From positions 1-64,000 of the forward strand of contig NZ_JNYD01000014.1 of NCBI RefSeq assembly GCF_000717175.1: 64,000 nt of DNA. The letters are read 5' to 3'. Origin of the DNA: Pseudonocardia autotrophica. GTDB lineage: Bacteria > Actinomycetota > Actinomycetes > Mycobacteriales > Pseudonocardiaceae. Below are positions 16,351 through 25,354 of the stretch, in pieces; the first letter of the stretch is position 1; each line of letters opens with the position of its first letter. Both the position numbers and the translations under genes were made by a program. The notes under the pieces are model-generated. The model ran no database searches. It was not told the DNA's origin and saw only the letters and a program-made list of their open reading frames with translations.

Positions 16351-18341
16351 CGACCTCCCCCGAGACAGCGAACGGGACCCGCCGCAGCGGTCTGGACCTG
16401 CGGTGGGTCGACACCGGCACCCGCCCCCAGGACGACCTGTTCGGCCACGTCAACGGCGCCTGGCTGACCAGCCACGTGATCCCGGACGACCGCGCGCAGG
16501 ACGGCGCGTTCCGCGACCTGCGGGACCGGGCCGAGGAGGACGTGCGGGCGATCGTCGAGGGCGCGGGCGACCTCGAGGGACCCGAGGCCCGGCAGATCGC
16601 CGACCTCTACGCCTCCTTCATGGACACGGACGGGATCGAGGCCCGGGGCGTCGAGCCGCTGCGCCCGCTGCTGGCGGAGATCGCGCAGGCCGCGGACAAG
16701 GCCGAGCTCGCCGCGGTGCTGGGCCGCCGGCAGCGGCACGGCCGGGCCTCCCTGTTCGGCGTCTACGTCGCGACGGACGCGAAGGACTCGGACCGCTACC
16801 TGGTGCACCTCTCGCAGTCCGGCCTCGGGCTGCCCGACGAGTCCTACTACCGCGAGGACGCCTACGCGGAGATCCGCGCCAAGTACGTGACCCACCTGGA
16901 GCGGCTCGCCGGCCTGGTCGGGCTCGAGGACCCGGCGGGGCTCGCGGCGACGGTCATGGAGCTGGAGACCGCGCTCGCCGCCGTGTCCTGGGACCGGGTG
17001 ACCAACCGGGACGCGGAGAAGACCTACACCCTGATGACGTGGCCCGCGGTGCAGGCCAACGCCCCGGAGTTCCCCTGGGAGTCCTGGCACGCGGCGCTGC
17101 GGGCCGGGCGGGCGGGCGACGGCGATGCGGCGTTCGCCGAGGTCGTCGTCCGGCAGCCGTCGTTCGTGCTGGCCGCGGCGAAGCTCTGGGCGGAGCTCCC
17201 GCTCGAGCAGTGGCAGGCGTGGCTGTCGATCCGCACCGCATCGGCGTCCGCGGACTACCTGACCGGAGCCGTCGTCGACGAGGACTTCGACTTCTACGGC
17301 CGCACCCTCTCCGGCACCCCGGCCCTGCGCGAGCGCTGGAAGCGCGGCGTCTCGGTGGTCGAGAGCGCGATCGGCGAGGCCGTCGGCAAGCTCTACGTGG
17401 AGCGGCACTTCCCGGCCTCGTCCAAGGAGCGGATGGTCGAGCTGGTCGCGAACCTCGTCGAGGCGTACCGGCAGAGCATCTCGGCGCTGGACTGGATGAG
17501 CCCGGCCACCCGCGAGCGGGCGCTGGAGAAGCTCGGGAAGTTCACGCCGAAGATCGGCTACCCGGACAAGTGGAAGGACTACTCGGCGCTCGAGGTCAAG
17601 GGCGACGACCTGCTCGGCAACGTCCTGCGCGCCGCCGAGTGGGACTTCGACTACGACCTGAACCGCATCGGCGGCCCGGTCGACCGGGACGAGTGGCTGA
17701 TGACCCCGCAGACGGTCAACGCCTACTACCACCCGCGGATGAACGAGATCGTCTTCCCGGCCGCGATCCTGCAGCCGCCCTTCTTCGACCCCGAGGCGGA
17801 CGACGCCGCCAACTACGGCGGCATCGGCGCGGTGATCGGGCACGAGATCGGCCACGGCTTCGACGACCAGGGCTCGCGCTACGACGGCGACGGCAACATG
17901 ACCGACTGGTGGGAGGCCGCCGACCGGGCGGAGTTCGACCGGCGCAGCAAGGCCCTGATCGACCAGTACGACGGGCTCTCCCCCGCCGGACTGCCGGAGC
18001 ACAAGGTCAACGGCGCGCTCACCGTCGGCGAGAACATCGGCGACCTCGGCGGGCTCACGATCGCGATCAAGGCGTACCGGATCGCGACCGAGGGCACGGA
18101 GCCGCCGGTGATCGACGGGTTCACCGGGCTGCAGCGGGTGCTGATCGGCTGGGCGCAGGTGTGGCGGGCCGTGACCCGGGACGCGGAGGCGATCCGGCGG
18201 CTCACGATCGACCCGCACTCGCCGCCGGACCTGCGCTGCAACGCCGTCGTCACCAACCTCGACGCCTTCCACGAGGCGTTCGACGTCCGGGAGTCGGACG
18301 CGCTGTTCACCGCTCCCGAGGCGCGCGTGCGCATCTGGTGA
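16347..18341 (+). CDS. M13-family zinc metalloendopeptidase
   Basis: 664 aa neprilysin-like peptidase. The zinc site HEIGH occurs in IGHEIGHGFDDQG, the third ligand in GENIGDLGGLTIA, and the substrate-binding NAYYHPRMNEIVFPAAILQ block (about 19 residues) precedes it. No signal peptide is evident; the start DLRWVDTGTRPQDDLF and DDRAQDGAFRDL are typical of cytoplasmic PepO-type enzymes. GTG 16347 overlaps the stop of the LLM gene; ATG 16338 is an alternative. Coupled to the LLM gene translationally, though no functional link is known. Confidence 0.92.
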   Translation: MTTSPETANGTRRSGLDLRWVDTGTRPQDDLFGHVNGAWLTSHVIPDDRAQDGAFRDLRDRAEEDVRAIVEGAGDLEGPEARQIADLYASFMDTDGIEARGVEPLRPLLAEIAQAADKAELAAVLGRRQRHGRASLFGVYVATDAKDSDRYLVHLSQSGLGLPDESYYREDAYAEIRAKYVTHLERLAGLVGLEDPAGLAATVMELETALAAVSWDRVTNRDAEKTYTLMTWPAVQANAPEFPWESWHAALRAGRAGDGDAAFAEVVVRQPSFVLAAAKLWAELPLEQWQAWLSIRTASASADYLTGAVVDEDFDFYGRTLSGTPALRERWKRGVSVVESAIGEAVGKLYVERHFPASSKERMVELVANLVEAYRQSISALDWMSPATRERALEKLGKFTPKIGYPDKWKDYSALEVKGDDLLGNVLRAAEWDFDYDLNRIGGPVDRDEWLMTPQTVNAYYHPRMNEIVFPAAILQPPFFDPEADDAANYGGIGAVIGHEIGHGFDDQGSRYDGDGNMTDWWEAADRAEFDRRSKALIDQYDGLSPAGLPEHKVNGALTVGENIGDLGGLTIAIKAYRIATEGTEPPVIDGFTGLQRVLIGWAQVWRAVTRDAEAIRRLTIDPHSPPDLRCNAVVTNLDAFHEAFDVRESDALFTAPEARVRIW

Positions 18342-18348
18342 GCCGCGC

Positions 18349-19971
18349 GTGACCGTGACCGACGGGCCGGGTGAGCGCTTCGGCCTCACCTGGCCCGGCC
18401 GGGCGGAGTGCCTGCGGGTGATCGGCGAGCCGCCCACCGGCGCGCTCGAGCCGATGCCGGCGGAGTCCGTCGACTGGGACACCACCGGCAACGTGATCGT
18501 CGAGGGGGACAACCTCGAGGTCCTCAAGCTGCTGTCCCGCGCCTACCACGGCGCGGTCAAGCTGATCACGATCGACCCGCCGTACAACACCGGCCGGGAG
18601 TTCCTGTACCCGGACGACTTCGCCGACCCCATGGCCGCCTACCTGCGCTTCTCCGGCCAGGTCGACGACCTCGGGCGGCGGGCGAACGCGGCCGTCGAGA
18701 CCGCGGGGCGCCGGCACTCGCGCTGGCTGTCGATGATGTACCCGCGGCTGGTGCTGGCCCGCGAGCTGCTGCGGCCGGACGGCGCGATCTTCGTGACGAT
18801 CGACGACACGGAGGTCGCGCACCTGCGGCTGATCATGGACGAGATCTGGGGCGAGGAGAACTTCGTCGCCACGGTGGCCTGGCAGAAGGTGTTCGCCAAG
18901 AAGAACCGGGCGTTGATCTCCGGCAGCCACGACCACGTGCTCGTCTACGCCCGGGACGTCGAGGCGTGGGACCGGCGGCTCCTCCCCCGCGGCGCGGCGC
19001 AGGAGAAGGCCTTCGGCAATCCCGACGCCGACCCGCGCGGGCCGTGGCAGAGCGTCTCCTTCTCGGTCCGCTCGGAGGGCGTGGAACGGGCCGGTACCTA
19101 CCGGTACCCGGTCACGCTGCCGTCGGGCCGGGAGGTGTGGCCGCCCGCGGGCCGGCACTGGAACGGCGACCGGGTCCGCTACGAGGAGCTGCGCGCCGAC
19201 GGCCGGATCTGGTTCGGCCGGGACGGCGACCACCCGCCGCGGGTCAAGGGCTTCCGCAGCGAGGTGCAGGCGGGGATCGTGCCGGACACGTGGTGGCGGC
19301 ACGACGAGACCGGGCACAACCAGGAGGCCAAGCGCGAGGTGGTCGCGCTGTTCGGGGCGGACGAGCCGTTCACCACGCCCAAGCCGACCCGGCTGGTCCG
19401 CCGGATGCTGCAGATCGGCACAGGCCCGGGCGATCTCGTGCTCGACTTCTTCGCCGGCTCCGGGACGCTCGGGCACGCCGTGTTCGCCGAGAACCTGGCC
19501 AGTGGCGAGGAGCGGCGGTTCCTGCTGGTCCAGCTGCCGGAGCCGACGCCGGGCACCGCGTACTCGTCGATCGCCGACGTCACGCGGGAGCGGGTGCGGC
19601 GGGCCGGGGCGGCGCTGCGGCCGGAGGCGGAGCCCGACGCGGACCTCGGCTTCCGGGCCTACCGGCTCGTCGCCGGGGGCGGCACCGACCTCACCGGCCT
19701 GATGCTGGCCGCCGGGCACCCGCTCACCGCGCCCGTCGAGGAGGTCGACCTCGCCGGCGTCGCAGGCTGGTCGGTCGCCGACGGCGCCCTGCTCGCGTGC
19801 TTCGCCCCGCTCACCGAGGCCGTCGTCGAGGCGATGCTGGCGCGCGAGCCCGCAGTGCTGGCCGTGACCGAGGAGGGCTTCGGCGGCGACGACGCCCTGC
19901 GCCTGCACACCCTGCACGCCGTCCGCGAACGCAACCGGCGGGGCGTCGACCTCGCGCTCCAGGTGGTGTGA
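18349..19971 (+). CDS. type III restriction-modification adenine methyltransferase (Mod)
   Basis: 540 aa DNA methyltransferase. The catalytic motif DPPYNTG is in KLITIDPPYNTGREF (near residue 82) and the S-adenosylmethionine motif DFFAGSGTLGHAVF lies near residue 365, the beta-class order. Motif X-like VEGDNLEVLKLLSRAY precedes it. A central region with FVTIDDTEVAHLRLIMDEI and the variable segment between residues 170 and 330 would hold target recognition; the sequence recognised is unknown. GTG 18349 follows the M13 stop by 7 bp. Res starts directly after the stop. Confidence 0.92.
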   Translation: MTVTDGPGERFGLTWPGRAECLRVIGEPPTGALEPMPAESVDWDTTGNVIVEGDNLEVLKLLSRAYHGAVKLITIDPPYNTGREFLYPDDFADPMAAYLRFSGQVDDLGRRANAAVETAGRRHSRWLSMMYPRLVLARELLRPDGAIFVTIDDTEVAHLRLIMDEIWGEENFVATVAWQKVFAKKNRALISGSHDHVLVYARDVEAWDRRLLPRGAAQEKAFGNPDADPRGPWQSVSFSVRSEGVERAGTYRYPVTLPSGREVWPPAGRHWNGDRVRYEELRADGRIWFGRDGDHPPRVKGFRSEVQAGIVPDTWWRHDETGHNQEAKREVVALFGADEPFTTPKPTRLVRRMLQIGTGPGDLVLDFFAGSGTLGHAVFAENLASGEERRFLLVQLPEPTPGTAYSSIADVTRERVRRAGAALRPEAEPDADLGFRAYRLVAGGGTDLTGLMLAAGHPLTAPVEEVDLAGVAGWSVADGALLACFAPLTEAVVEAMLAREPAVLAVTEEGFGGDDALRLHTLHAVRERNRRGVDLALQVV

Positions 19972-22242
19972 GTGCTCCGCTTCGACGCAACGCTCCCCCA
20001 CCAGGCCGCGGCCGTCGCCGCCGTCGTCGACCTCTTCGCCGGGCTGCCCCGCGCGCCGCACCCGGCCTTCACCGAGACCGGGGTCGCCAACCCGCCCGGT
20101 CCCGGCTTCGACGCCCGGCTCCCGGCCAACCTCCGTGCCGTCCAGGGGCGCCACGAGCTGCCGGCGACCGGCGGTCGCACCCGCGACTTCGCCGTCGAGA
20201 TGGAGACCGGGACCGGCAAGACCTACGTCTACCTGCGGACGGCGTTCGAACTGCACCGCGCCCACGGCTTCCGGAAGTTCGTGGTCGTGGTACCGAGCGT
20301 GGCCGTGCGGGAGGGCGTGCTCGCGAGCATCGAGGCCCTGCGCGAGCACCTCACCGCGCTCTACGCCGAGCCCTTCGACGCCGTGGCCTACGACGCCCGC
20401 CGGCTCGGCCGCGTCCGCCGCTTCGCCACCTCGGGCAGCGTCCAGTTCCTGGTGATGACGCTGCAGGCCTTCCGCCGCGACGTCGCGGGCCGGGGCGGGA
20501 ACGTCGTCCACCGCGCGCAGGACCAGATGGCCGGACGGCGGCCGATCGAGGTCGTCGCGTCGACCCGGCCGGTCGTGATCCTCGACGAGCCGCAGAACAT
20601 GGAGTCCGACGGCGCGGCCGCGGCCATCGCCAAGCTGAACCCCTTCTGCACGCTGCGCTACTCGGCCACGCACCGGAACCCGCACGAGCTGGTGTACCGG
20701 CTGGACCCGGTCGAGGCGCGGGAGCAGGGCCTCGTCAAGGGCATCGAGGTGGCCTCGGTCGTGCCGGACGGGCGGGCGTCGGAACCCCTGGTCCGGCTGC
20801 TCGCGGTCGACGCCGGCCGCTCCCGCGCGCGGCTGACGATCCACCACGAGCAGCGCGAACGCACGCTCTGGGTGCGGCTCGGCGACGATCTCGCCACGCT
20901 CTCCGGCGGGCGGCGGGAGTACGCGCGCGGGTTCGTCGTCGCCGACATCGGGTTCCGGGAGCCGGCGGTGCACTTCTCCGGTGCCCTGGTCGTGACGCCG
21001 TCGACCCCGGCCGGGACCTACGACGCCGGCGTGCGCCGGGCGCAGGTGATCGAGACGGTCCGCCGGCACCTCGACCGGGAGCGCGCGCTCGCGCCGCGCG
21101 GGGTGAAGGTGCTGTCGCTGTTCTTCGTCGACCGGGTGGCGAGCTACCGGGCGCCCGACGGCGGGCTCGGCGAGGCCGGGCGCTGGTTCGAGGAGGCCTA
21201 CACGCGGCTCGCACCCGGCTATCCCGAGCTGGACCTGCCGCCCGTCGGGGCGGCGCACGGCGGCTACTTCGCCGGCGACCCGCGGACCGGGTACGTCGAC
21301 GGCGGGGAGACGGACGCCTCGGCGTTCGACCTGATCATGCGGGACCGCGAGCGGCTGCTCTCGGCCGCCGAACCGATGCGGTTCCTGTTCAGCCACTCCG
21401 CCCTGCGCGAGGGCTGGGACAACCCGAACGTCTTCCAGATCTGCACGCTCAACGAGACCCGCTCCCCCGACCGGAAGCGCCAGGAGATCGGCCGCGGCCT
21501 GCGGCTGCCCGTCGACGCCGCGGGCCGGCGGGTCCGGGACCCGCGGGTGGCGCGGCTAACCGTGGTCGCCAACGAGGCCTACGACGAGTTCGCCCGCACC
21601 CTGCAGGAGGAGTACCGCGCGGACACCGGGCGCGAGATCGTGGTGCGGCGGGCCGGCGACCCCGACACGGCGGTGCGCGGGGCCGAGTTCGCGGCGCTGT
21701 GGGCGCGGGTCGGGCTGGGCCTCCGGGCCCGGCTGCCGCTGTCGACCGAGGACCTGGTCCGGCACGCCGTCCGGGCACTCCGGGCGGCGCGGCCGATCAC
21801 CCCGCCCCTCGTCCGGGTGCGGACGACGGACCACGCCACCGGCCGGTCCGAGGCGGGGCCGGCCTACGCGCTCGAGCCGGGTGCCGGCCTCACCGAGGCG
21901 GAGGTGGTCGCCGAGGTGCAGGCCCGGACCGGGCTGACCCGCGCGACCGTGTGCCGGGTGCTCGGCGACGCCGGCCTGCTCGGCTGCGTGGGCGCCAACC
22001 CGACCGCCGTGCTCGACCGCGCGGCGTCCGCGCTGCTCAGCGGCCTCCGGGCGCAGCTCCCGCCGGTGCTGGAGATCGTCGGCGGGGAGCTCCGGTCCGC
22101 CGACGGGGCGCGGGGCGAGCCGGTCGTGCTGCCGCGCGCCTTCACCGTCGACACCCCGTTCGGCCCGGTCGCGCCGCGGGCCGCGCACGTCGACGGCGAG
22201 GCGGTCTACCTGCTCACGGGACCAGGACGTACTTCCCGGTGA
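19972..22242 (+). CDS. type III restriction enzyme Res subunit, truncated in nuclease domain
   Basis: 756 aa superfamily 2 helicase/translocase. Walker A EMETGTGKT (near residue 80), motif II LDEPQ (near 206), motif III RYSATH, and the VI-like block REGWDNPNVFQICTLNE...RQEIGRGLRLPV are intact. Type III Res proteins usually continue to about 900-1000 aa through a PD-ExK nuclease whose start reads like F-V-TP-G-xxNPDWA-DGE-YLV-ETK. Here the protein reaches FTVDTPFGPVAPRAA and DGEAVYLLTG, has R where the Asp should be, and stops before any ETK. The 3' end overlaps the convergent reductase by 29 bp. Translocase may be intact, cleavage probably lost. Confidence 0.88.
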   Translation: MLRFDATLPHQAAAVAAVVDLFAGLPRAPHPAFTETGVANPPGPGFDARLPANLRAVQGRHELPATGGRTRDFAVEMETGTGKTYVYLRTAFELHRAHGFRKFVVVVPSVAVREGVLASIEALREHLTALYAEPFDAVAYDARRLGRVRRFATSGSVQFLVMTLQAFRRDVAGRGGNVVHRAQDQMAGRRPIEVVASTRPVVILDEPQNMESDGAAAAIAKLNPFCTLRYSATHRNPHELVYRLDPVEAREQGLVKGIEVASVVPDGRASEPLVRLLAVDAGRSRARLTIHHEQRERTLWVRLGDDLATLSGGRREYARGFVVADIGFREPAVHFSGALVVTPSTPAGTYDAGVRRAQVIETVRRHLDRERALAPRGVKVLSLFFVDRVASYRAPDGGLGEAGRWFEEAYTRLAPGYPELDLPPVGAAHGGYFAGDPRTGYVDGGETDASAFDLIMRDRERLLSAAEPMRFLFSHSALREGWDNPNVFQICTLNETRSPDRKRQEIGRGLRLPVDAAGRRVRDPRVARLTVVANEAYDEFARTLQEEYRADTGREIVVRRAGDPDTAVRGAEFAALWARVGLGLRARLPLSTEDLVRHAVRALRAARPITPPLVRVRTTDHATGRSEAGPAYALEPGAGLTEAEVVAEVQARTGLTRATVCRVLGDAGLLGCVGANPTAVLDRAASALLSGLRAQLPPVLEIVGGELRSADGARGEPVVLPRAFTVDTPFGPVAPRAAHVDGEAVYLLTGPGRTSR

Positions 22243-23188
22243 CCCGGCGCTCGGCGTAGAGCCGCAGCACCGCCCCGGCCTCCTCGAGCGGCGCGGTCGT
22301 GGGACGCGGCGGGTGCAGCTCGTCGCGCCCGATCCGGCCCAGGACGTCGGCCAGCAGCGCGGCGTTGCCCTCCGGCCCGCCGACCTCGCGGGCCCAGTCG
22401 CCCCAGTCCACCCCGATCACCGAGCGGTTGCGTAGCAGCACGATGTTCGCGGGCAGGCGCGGGATCTCACCGGACGCGAAGCCGAGCACGCAGAACCGGC
22501 CGCCCGCGCGCAGCGCCCGCAACGACGACTCGGCGGCCGGGCCGCCGACGGGGTCGATCACGACGTCCGCGCCGCCGTCCGTCGCCGCGCGGATCGCGTC
22601 CTTCAGGTCGGTGTAGTCGATCGTCACCTCGGCGCCCGCGGCCTTCGCCGCCGCCCGCTTCTCCTCCGACGACGCCACGGCCACCACCCGCGCGCCCAGG
22701 CCGCGGGCCACGTCGACGGCGGCCAGCCCGATCCCGCCGCCCGCGCCGAGCACCACGACCTGCTCGCCGGGCTCGATCGTGACCCGCCGCGTGACGGCGA
22801 AGACGAGCGTCGCGTAGCTCTCCATCGCGCAGGCGGCGACGGTGGCGTCGACGCCCGCAGGAAGCGGGACCGCGAGCGGGGCGGGGACGGTGACGTGTGA
22901 GGCGAAGCCGCCGAACCCGGTCGCCGAGGCGGCCACGGCCGTCCCCACCGGGCAGGTCTCCACGCCCTCGCCGACCGCGACGACCCGCCCCGCGACCGCC
23001 ATCCCGGGCGTGAACGGCAGCGGCGGTCTCACCTGGTAGCCGCCACGGACGATCAGGCCGTCCACGAAGCTGACGCCGGCCGCGCCGACCTCGATCAGGA
23101 CCTCACCCGGCCCGGGGGCTTGGGTGGGCTCCTCGACCACGGTGAGCAGTTCCGGATCGCCGAACTCGGTGCAGACGACGCGCAGCAT
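22214..23188 (-). CDS. NADPH:quinone oxidoreductase-family protein
   Basis: 324 aa zinc-free medium-chain reductase: VGAAGVSFVDGLIVRGGYQ, PFTPGMAVAGRVVAVGEGV, nucleotide site VVLGAGGGIGLAAVDVA near residue 148, and TIDYTDLKDAIRAATDGGADVVIDPVGG are the quinone/enoyl reductase hallmarks. ATG 23188 is 6 nt downstream of CAGGGT, so the mRNA is probably leaderless. Its 3' end invades the Res gene by 29 bp; it may be the recipient edge of the deletion that shortened Res. Confidence 0.85.
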   Translation of the reverse strand: MLRVVCTEFGDPELLTVVEEPTQAPGPGEVLIEVGAAGVSFVDGLIVRGGYQVRPPLPFTPGMAVAGRVVAVGEGVETCPVGTAVAASATGFGGFASHVTVPAPLAVPLPAGVDATVAACAMESYATLVFAVTRRVTIEPGEQVVVLGAGGGIGLAAVDVARGLGARVVAVASSEEKRAAAKAAGAEVTIDYTDLKDAIRAATDGGADVVIDPVGGPAAESSLRALRAGGRFCVLGFASGEIPRLPANIVLLRNRSVIGVDWGDWAREVGGPEGNAALLADVLGRIGRDELHPPRPTTAPLEEAGAVLRLYAERRVTGKYVLVP

Positions 23189-23194
23189 CGGTCC

Positions 23195-23200
23195 ACCCTG
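23195..23200 (-). promoter_or_regulatory. -10 hexamer, leaderless reductase gene
   Basis: CAGGGT on the minus strand ends 6 nt before ATG 23188. Confidence 0.5.
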
Positions 23201-23225
23201 GCCGATCGTCCGGTCGGTGTCCCCC

Positions 23226-23241
23226 GGCCGTGAGCACGGCC
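23226..23241 (-). terminator. hairpin after peroxiredoxin gene
   Basis: GGCCGTG-AG-CACGGCC, a 7 bp perfect stem 17 bp downstream of the peroxiredoxin stop. The two-base spacer means the real loop needs the closing pair opened; modest termination at most. Confidence 0.4.
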
Positions 23242-23257
23242 ACGCCGCGGTCGTGCG

Positions 23258-23743
23258 TCAGAGGCTCTTCAGCACCGCGTCGGCCGAGCTGACGGTCACG
23301 TCGGTGGGCTTCTCCTCCACCCAGACGCTCTCGACCACGCCGTCCTTCAGCACCGCGGCGTAGCGCTGCGAGCGCAGGCCCAGGCCGAAGCCGGTGCCGT
23401 CGAGCGTCAGGCCGACCGCCTTGGCGAAGTCGCCGTTGCCGTCGCCGAGCATGAGGACCTTGTCCCCGACCTCGCGCGACCTCCCCCACGCGTCCATCAC
23501 GAAGGCGTCGTTGACCGCCACGCAGGCGATCGTGTCGACGCCCTTCTCCTTCAGCTCGTCGGCACGCAGCACGTACTCGGGCAGGTGCTGGTCCGAGCAG
23601 GCGGGGGTGAACGCGCCGGGCACGCCGAAGAGCACCACGGTGCCCGAGCCCAGGACGTCCGAGCTCTGCACCGGCGTCGGAGCGCCGTCGCGGACGGTGA
23701 TGAGGGTGACGTCCGGGACGGTGTCGCCGATCGAGAGGGTCAC
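23258..23743 (-). CDS. Prx5-type peroxiredoxin
   Basis: 161 aa thiol peroxidase. The peroxidatic Cys is residue 49 in VPGAFTPACSDQHLPEY, the Prx5 signature; a second candidate Cys lies in DTIACVAVND. It reduces hydrogen and organic peroxides with electrons from a thiol system. GTG 23743 was chosen because GAGGAGCTC precedes it and the mature length equals the family norm; the frame remains open further upstream without homology. Neighbouring reductase may reflect stress grouping. Confidence 0.9.
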   Translation of the reverse strand: MTLSIGDTVPDVTLITVRDGAPTPVQSSDVLGSGTVVLFGVPGAFTPACSDQHLPEYVLRADELKEKGVDTIACVAVNDAFVMDAWGRSREVGDKVLMLGDGNGDFAKAVGLTLDGTGFGLGLRSQRYAAVLKDGVVESVWVEEKPTDVTVSSADAVLKSL

Positions 23744-23880
23744 GCCGAGCTCCTCGCTGTCAGGGAAGATGCGGACACCCCACGCTAGCGCCGGACCGGA
23801 CCTCGTCGTCGGGTGAGTTGCGGGCTCCCCACCTTCCGGTGAGGCACCGGCCGGCACGCGAGCCGGGTGCGGTCGTGGGG

Positions 23881-23886
23881 CACCCT
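23881..23886 (+). promoter_or_regulatory. -10 hexamer, leaderless small protein gene
   Basis: CACCCT ends 6 nt before GTG 23893 and supports that start over upstream GTG codons. Confidence 0.4.
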
Positions 23887-23892
23887 GGTCGC

Positions 23893-24369
23893 GTGCCCCG
23901 CTCGCAGCCCGAACCGCCGCCGCCCCGGCTGTCCCGCTACTGGAACGGCTACGTGTCGGCGTGCGAGGACTCCGTCGCACGATTCCGGCGCATCGTGTCC
24001 GCCATCCCGGCCTCGCCCGCACGGGAGTGGCTCGCCCGGATCGCGACCCAGCTCGACACCGAGCTCGGCGCCGTCCGCAGGCTGGCCACGGTGGGCGACT
24101 CGATCGAGCCGGCGTGGTGGTGGGTGAGCGAGGCGCCGGCGAAGCGGATCTCGCAGCGGCTCGACGAGGCCCGGTCCTCCTTCGCCGACGCCGTCGCCCA
24201 GGCGGCGACCATCGCCGAGCAGGCCGCGCTCGACCCGGCGCACGCCGACGTCACCGCCCAGCTCGAGGTGCTGGCCCAGCAGGCGTCCGAGCTGGCGCTC
24301 GGGCCCGCGCCCGCCGAGCCCGAGCCGGAGGAGCCGCGGCGCCGGTGGGGGCGCCGGCGGGAGGCGTGA
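23893..24369 (+). CDS. conserved helical protein of unknown function
   Basis: 158 aa, not recognised. Starts PRSQPEPPPPRLSRYWNGYV and is then almost entirely helical, with heptad-like Ala/Leu patterns (WLARIATQLDTELGAVRRLA, then QRLDEARSSFADAVAQAATI and ELALGPAPAEPEPEEP) and a basic tail RRRWGRRREA. No signal peptide or membrane segment. GTG 23893 is 6 nt after a CACCCT hexamer. Stops 4 bp before the convergent DUF4253 gene. Looks like a cytoplasmic coiled-coil protein; function unknown. Confidence 0.6.
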   Translation: MPRSQPEPPPPRLSRYWNGYVSACEDSVARFRRIVSAIPASPAREWLARIATQLDTELGAVRRLATVGDSIEPAWWWVSEAPAKRISQRLDEARSSFADAVAQAATIAEQAALDPAHADVTAQLEVLAQQASELALGPAPAEPEPEEPRRRWGRRREA

Positions 24370-24373
24370 GGAG

Positions 24374-25087
24374 TCAGTCCCACCAGAACCGCCACTGCCG
24401 CGCGCCGCGGATCAGGTCGGCGTAGCTGCGGAGGGTGAAGATCCGGCCGTCCTGCGGGTCCTGCTGGTCGGGGCAGAAGGCGAAGTGCTCGGCCGCGACC
24501 GTCTCGCACTCCGGGCGGGTCATCGGCGGGGCGGCGACCGACAGGAGCAGCGTGTCGGCGTCGAGCTCCACGAGGACGGCGCCGAAGCGCTCCTCCCAGC
24601 TGCGCAGCACGGCGGAGATCTCCGTGACGTGCTGGTCGTGGTTGCACGCGCCGCTCCAGTCGACCACGGCCGGGACGTCCGCCGGGCGCGCGGCGTCGAC
24701 CACGGCGAGCGCCGAGTGCCACGCCCGTTCGCGGGCCCACCGCGCGGCGGCGACGACGGCGAGGTCGCCCTCCAGGGCCGTGGCGTTCCGGTCCGGTACC
24801 GGCAGCAGTCCGGGCCAGGCCGGCAGCGGTGCCGAGCAGGAGCAGGCCGGCGGGCAGGGCCCGGGCCACGCCCGCTCGAGGAGCCGGGCCGCGTCTGCCC
24901 GCGCCACGTCGAGCAGCCGGGCCGTGCGCTCGGCGCTCGTGAGCGGCGCGACGCGGCCGACGGTCCAGTTGGTGATCCACACCGGACACCGCCCGGTCGT
25001 CGGGGCCGCGCGGAGCAGCTCCTCGTAGACGTCCGGGTTCGGCAGGTCGTGGAGGTCGAAGGGGAGGTGGGCGTCGATCGTCGTCAT
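24374..25087 (-). CDS. DUF4253-domain protein
   Basis: 237 aa. The C-terminal half matches DUF4253: SWEERFGAVLVELDADTLLL, then PPMTRPECETVAAEHFAFCPD, then LRSYADLIRGARQWRFWWD at the very end. The N-terminal half carries a short Pro/Cys-rich linker (PGPCPPACSCSAPLPAWP) and GRCPVWITNWT. DUF4253 proteins are cytoplasmic with no assigned activity, and often occur beside polymorphic-toxin immunity genes, though none is seen here. ATG 25087 has no strong ribosome site; the 267 bp upstream to the map gene hold no supported gene. Confidence 0.72.
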   Translation of the reverse strand: MTTIDAHLPFDLHDLPNPDVYEELLRAAPTTGRCPVWITNWTVGRVAPLTSAERTARLLDVARADAARLLERAWPGPCPPACSCSAPLPAWPGLLPVPDRNATALEGDLAVVAAARWARERAWHSALAVVDAARPADVPAVVDWSGACNHDQHVTEISAVLRSWEERFGAVLVELDADTLLLSVAAPPMTRPECETVAAEHFAFCPDQQDPQDGRIFTLRSYADLIRGARQWRFWWD

Positions 25088-25354
25088 GCCGGGTTGGACG
25101 GGGATGGTGACGATGCGGGTCCCGGGGGCGCCGAGGTGTTCGCACCTGTGAACGGGCCGGGAGGGTAGGAGCTGCGGTCCTGGTTCCTGTCGGTGCCCGA
25201 ATCATGATCGGGGTGTGAACCGGACCGGGCTCAGGTCCCAGGGACTTTCCCGGTACTCCGGTGCTGATGCACCACCGCTTCACCCTCGCCGACGGCTCCG
25301 TCGCCGCCCTCACAGTCTGCCCGTGGATCCGGTGCGGACGACGCATCTCGGCTG

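Noticed and set aside
16077..18527. Very long open antisense frame across the M13 peptidase gene
   Set aside because: GC-rich codon bias keeps the complementary frame open; the composition is Arg/Gly/His-rich with no domain, and the sense gene has intact catalytic motifs.
18307..21396. About 1000-codon antisense frame across the Mod and Res genes
   Set aside because: Same shadow effect; no recognisable domain and no promoter or ribosome site.
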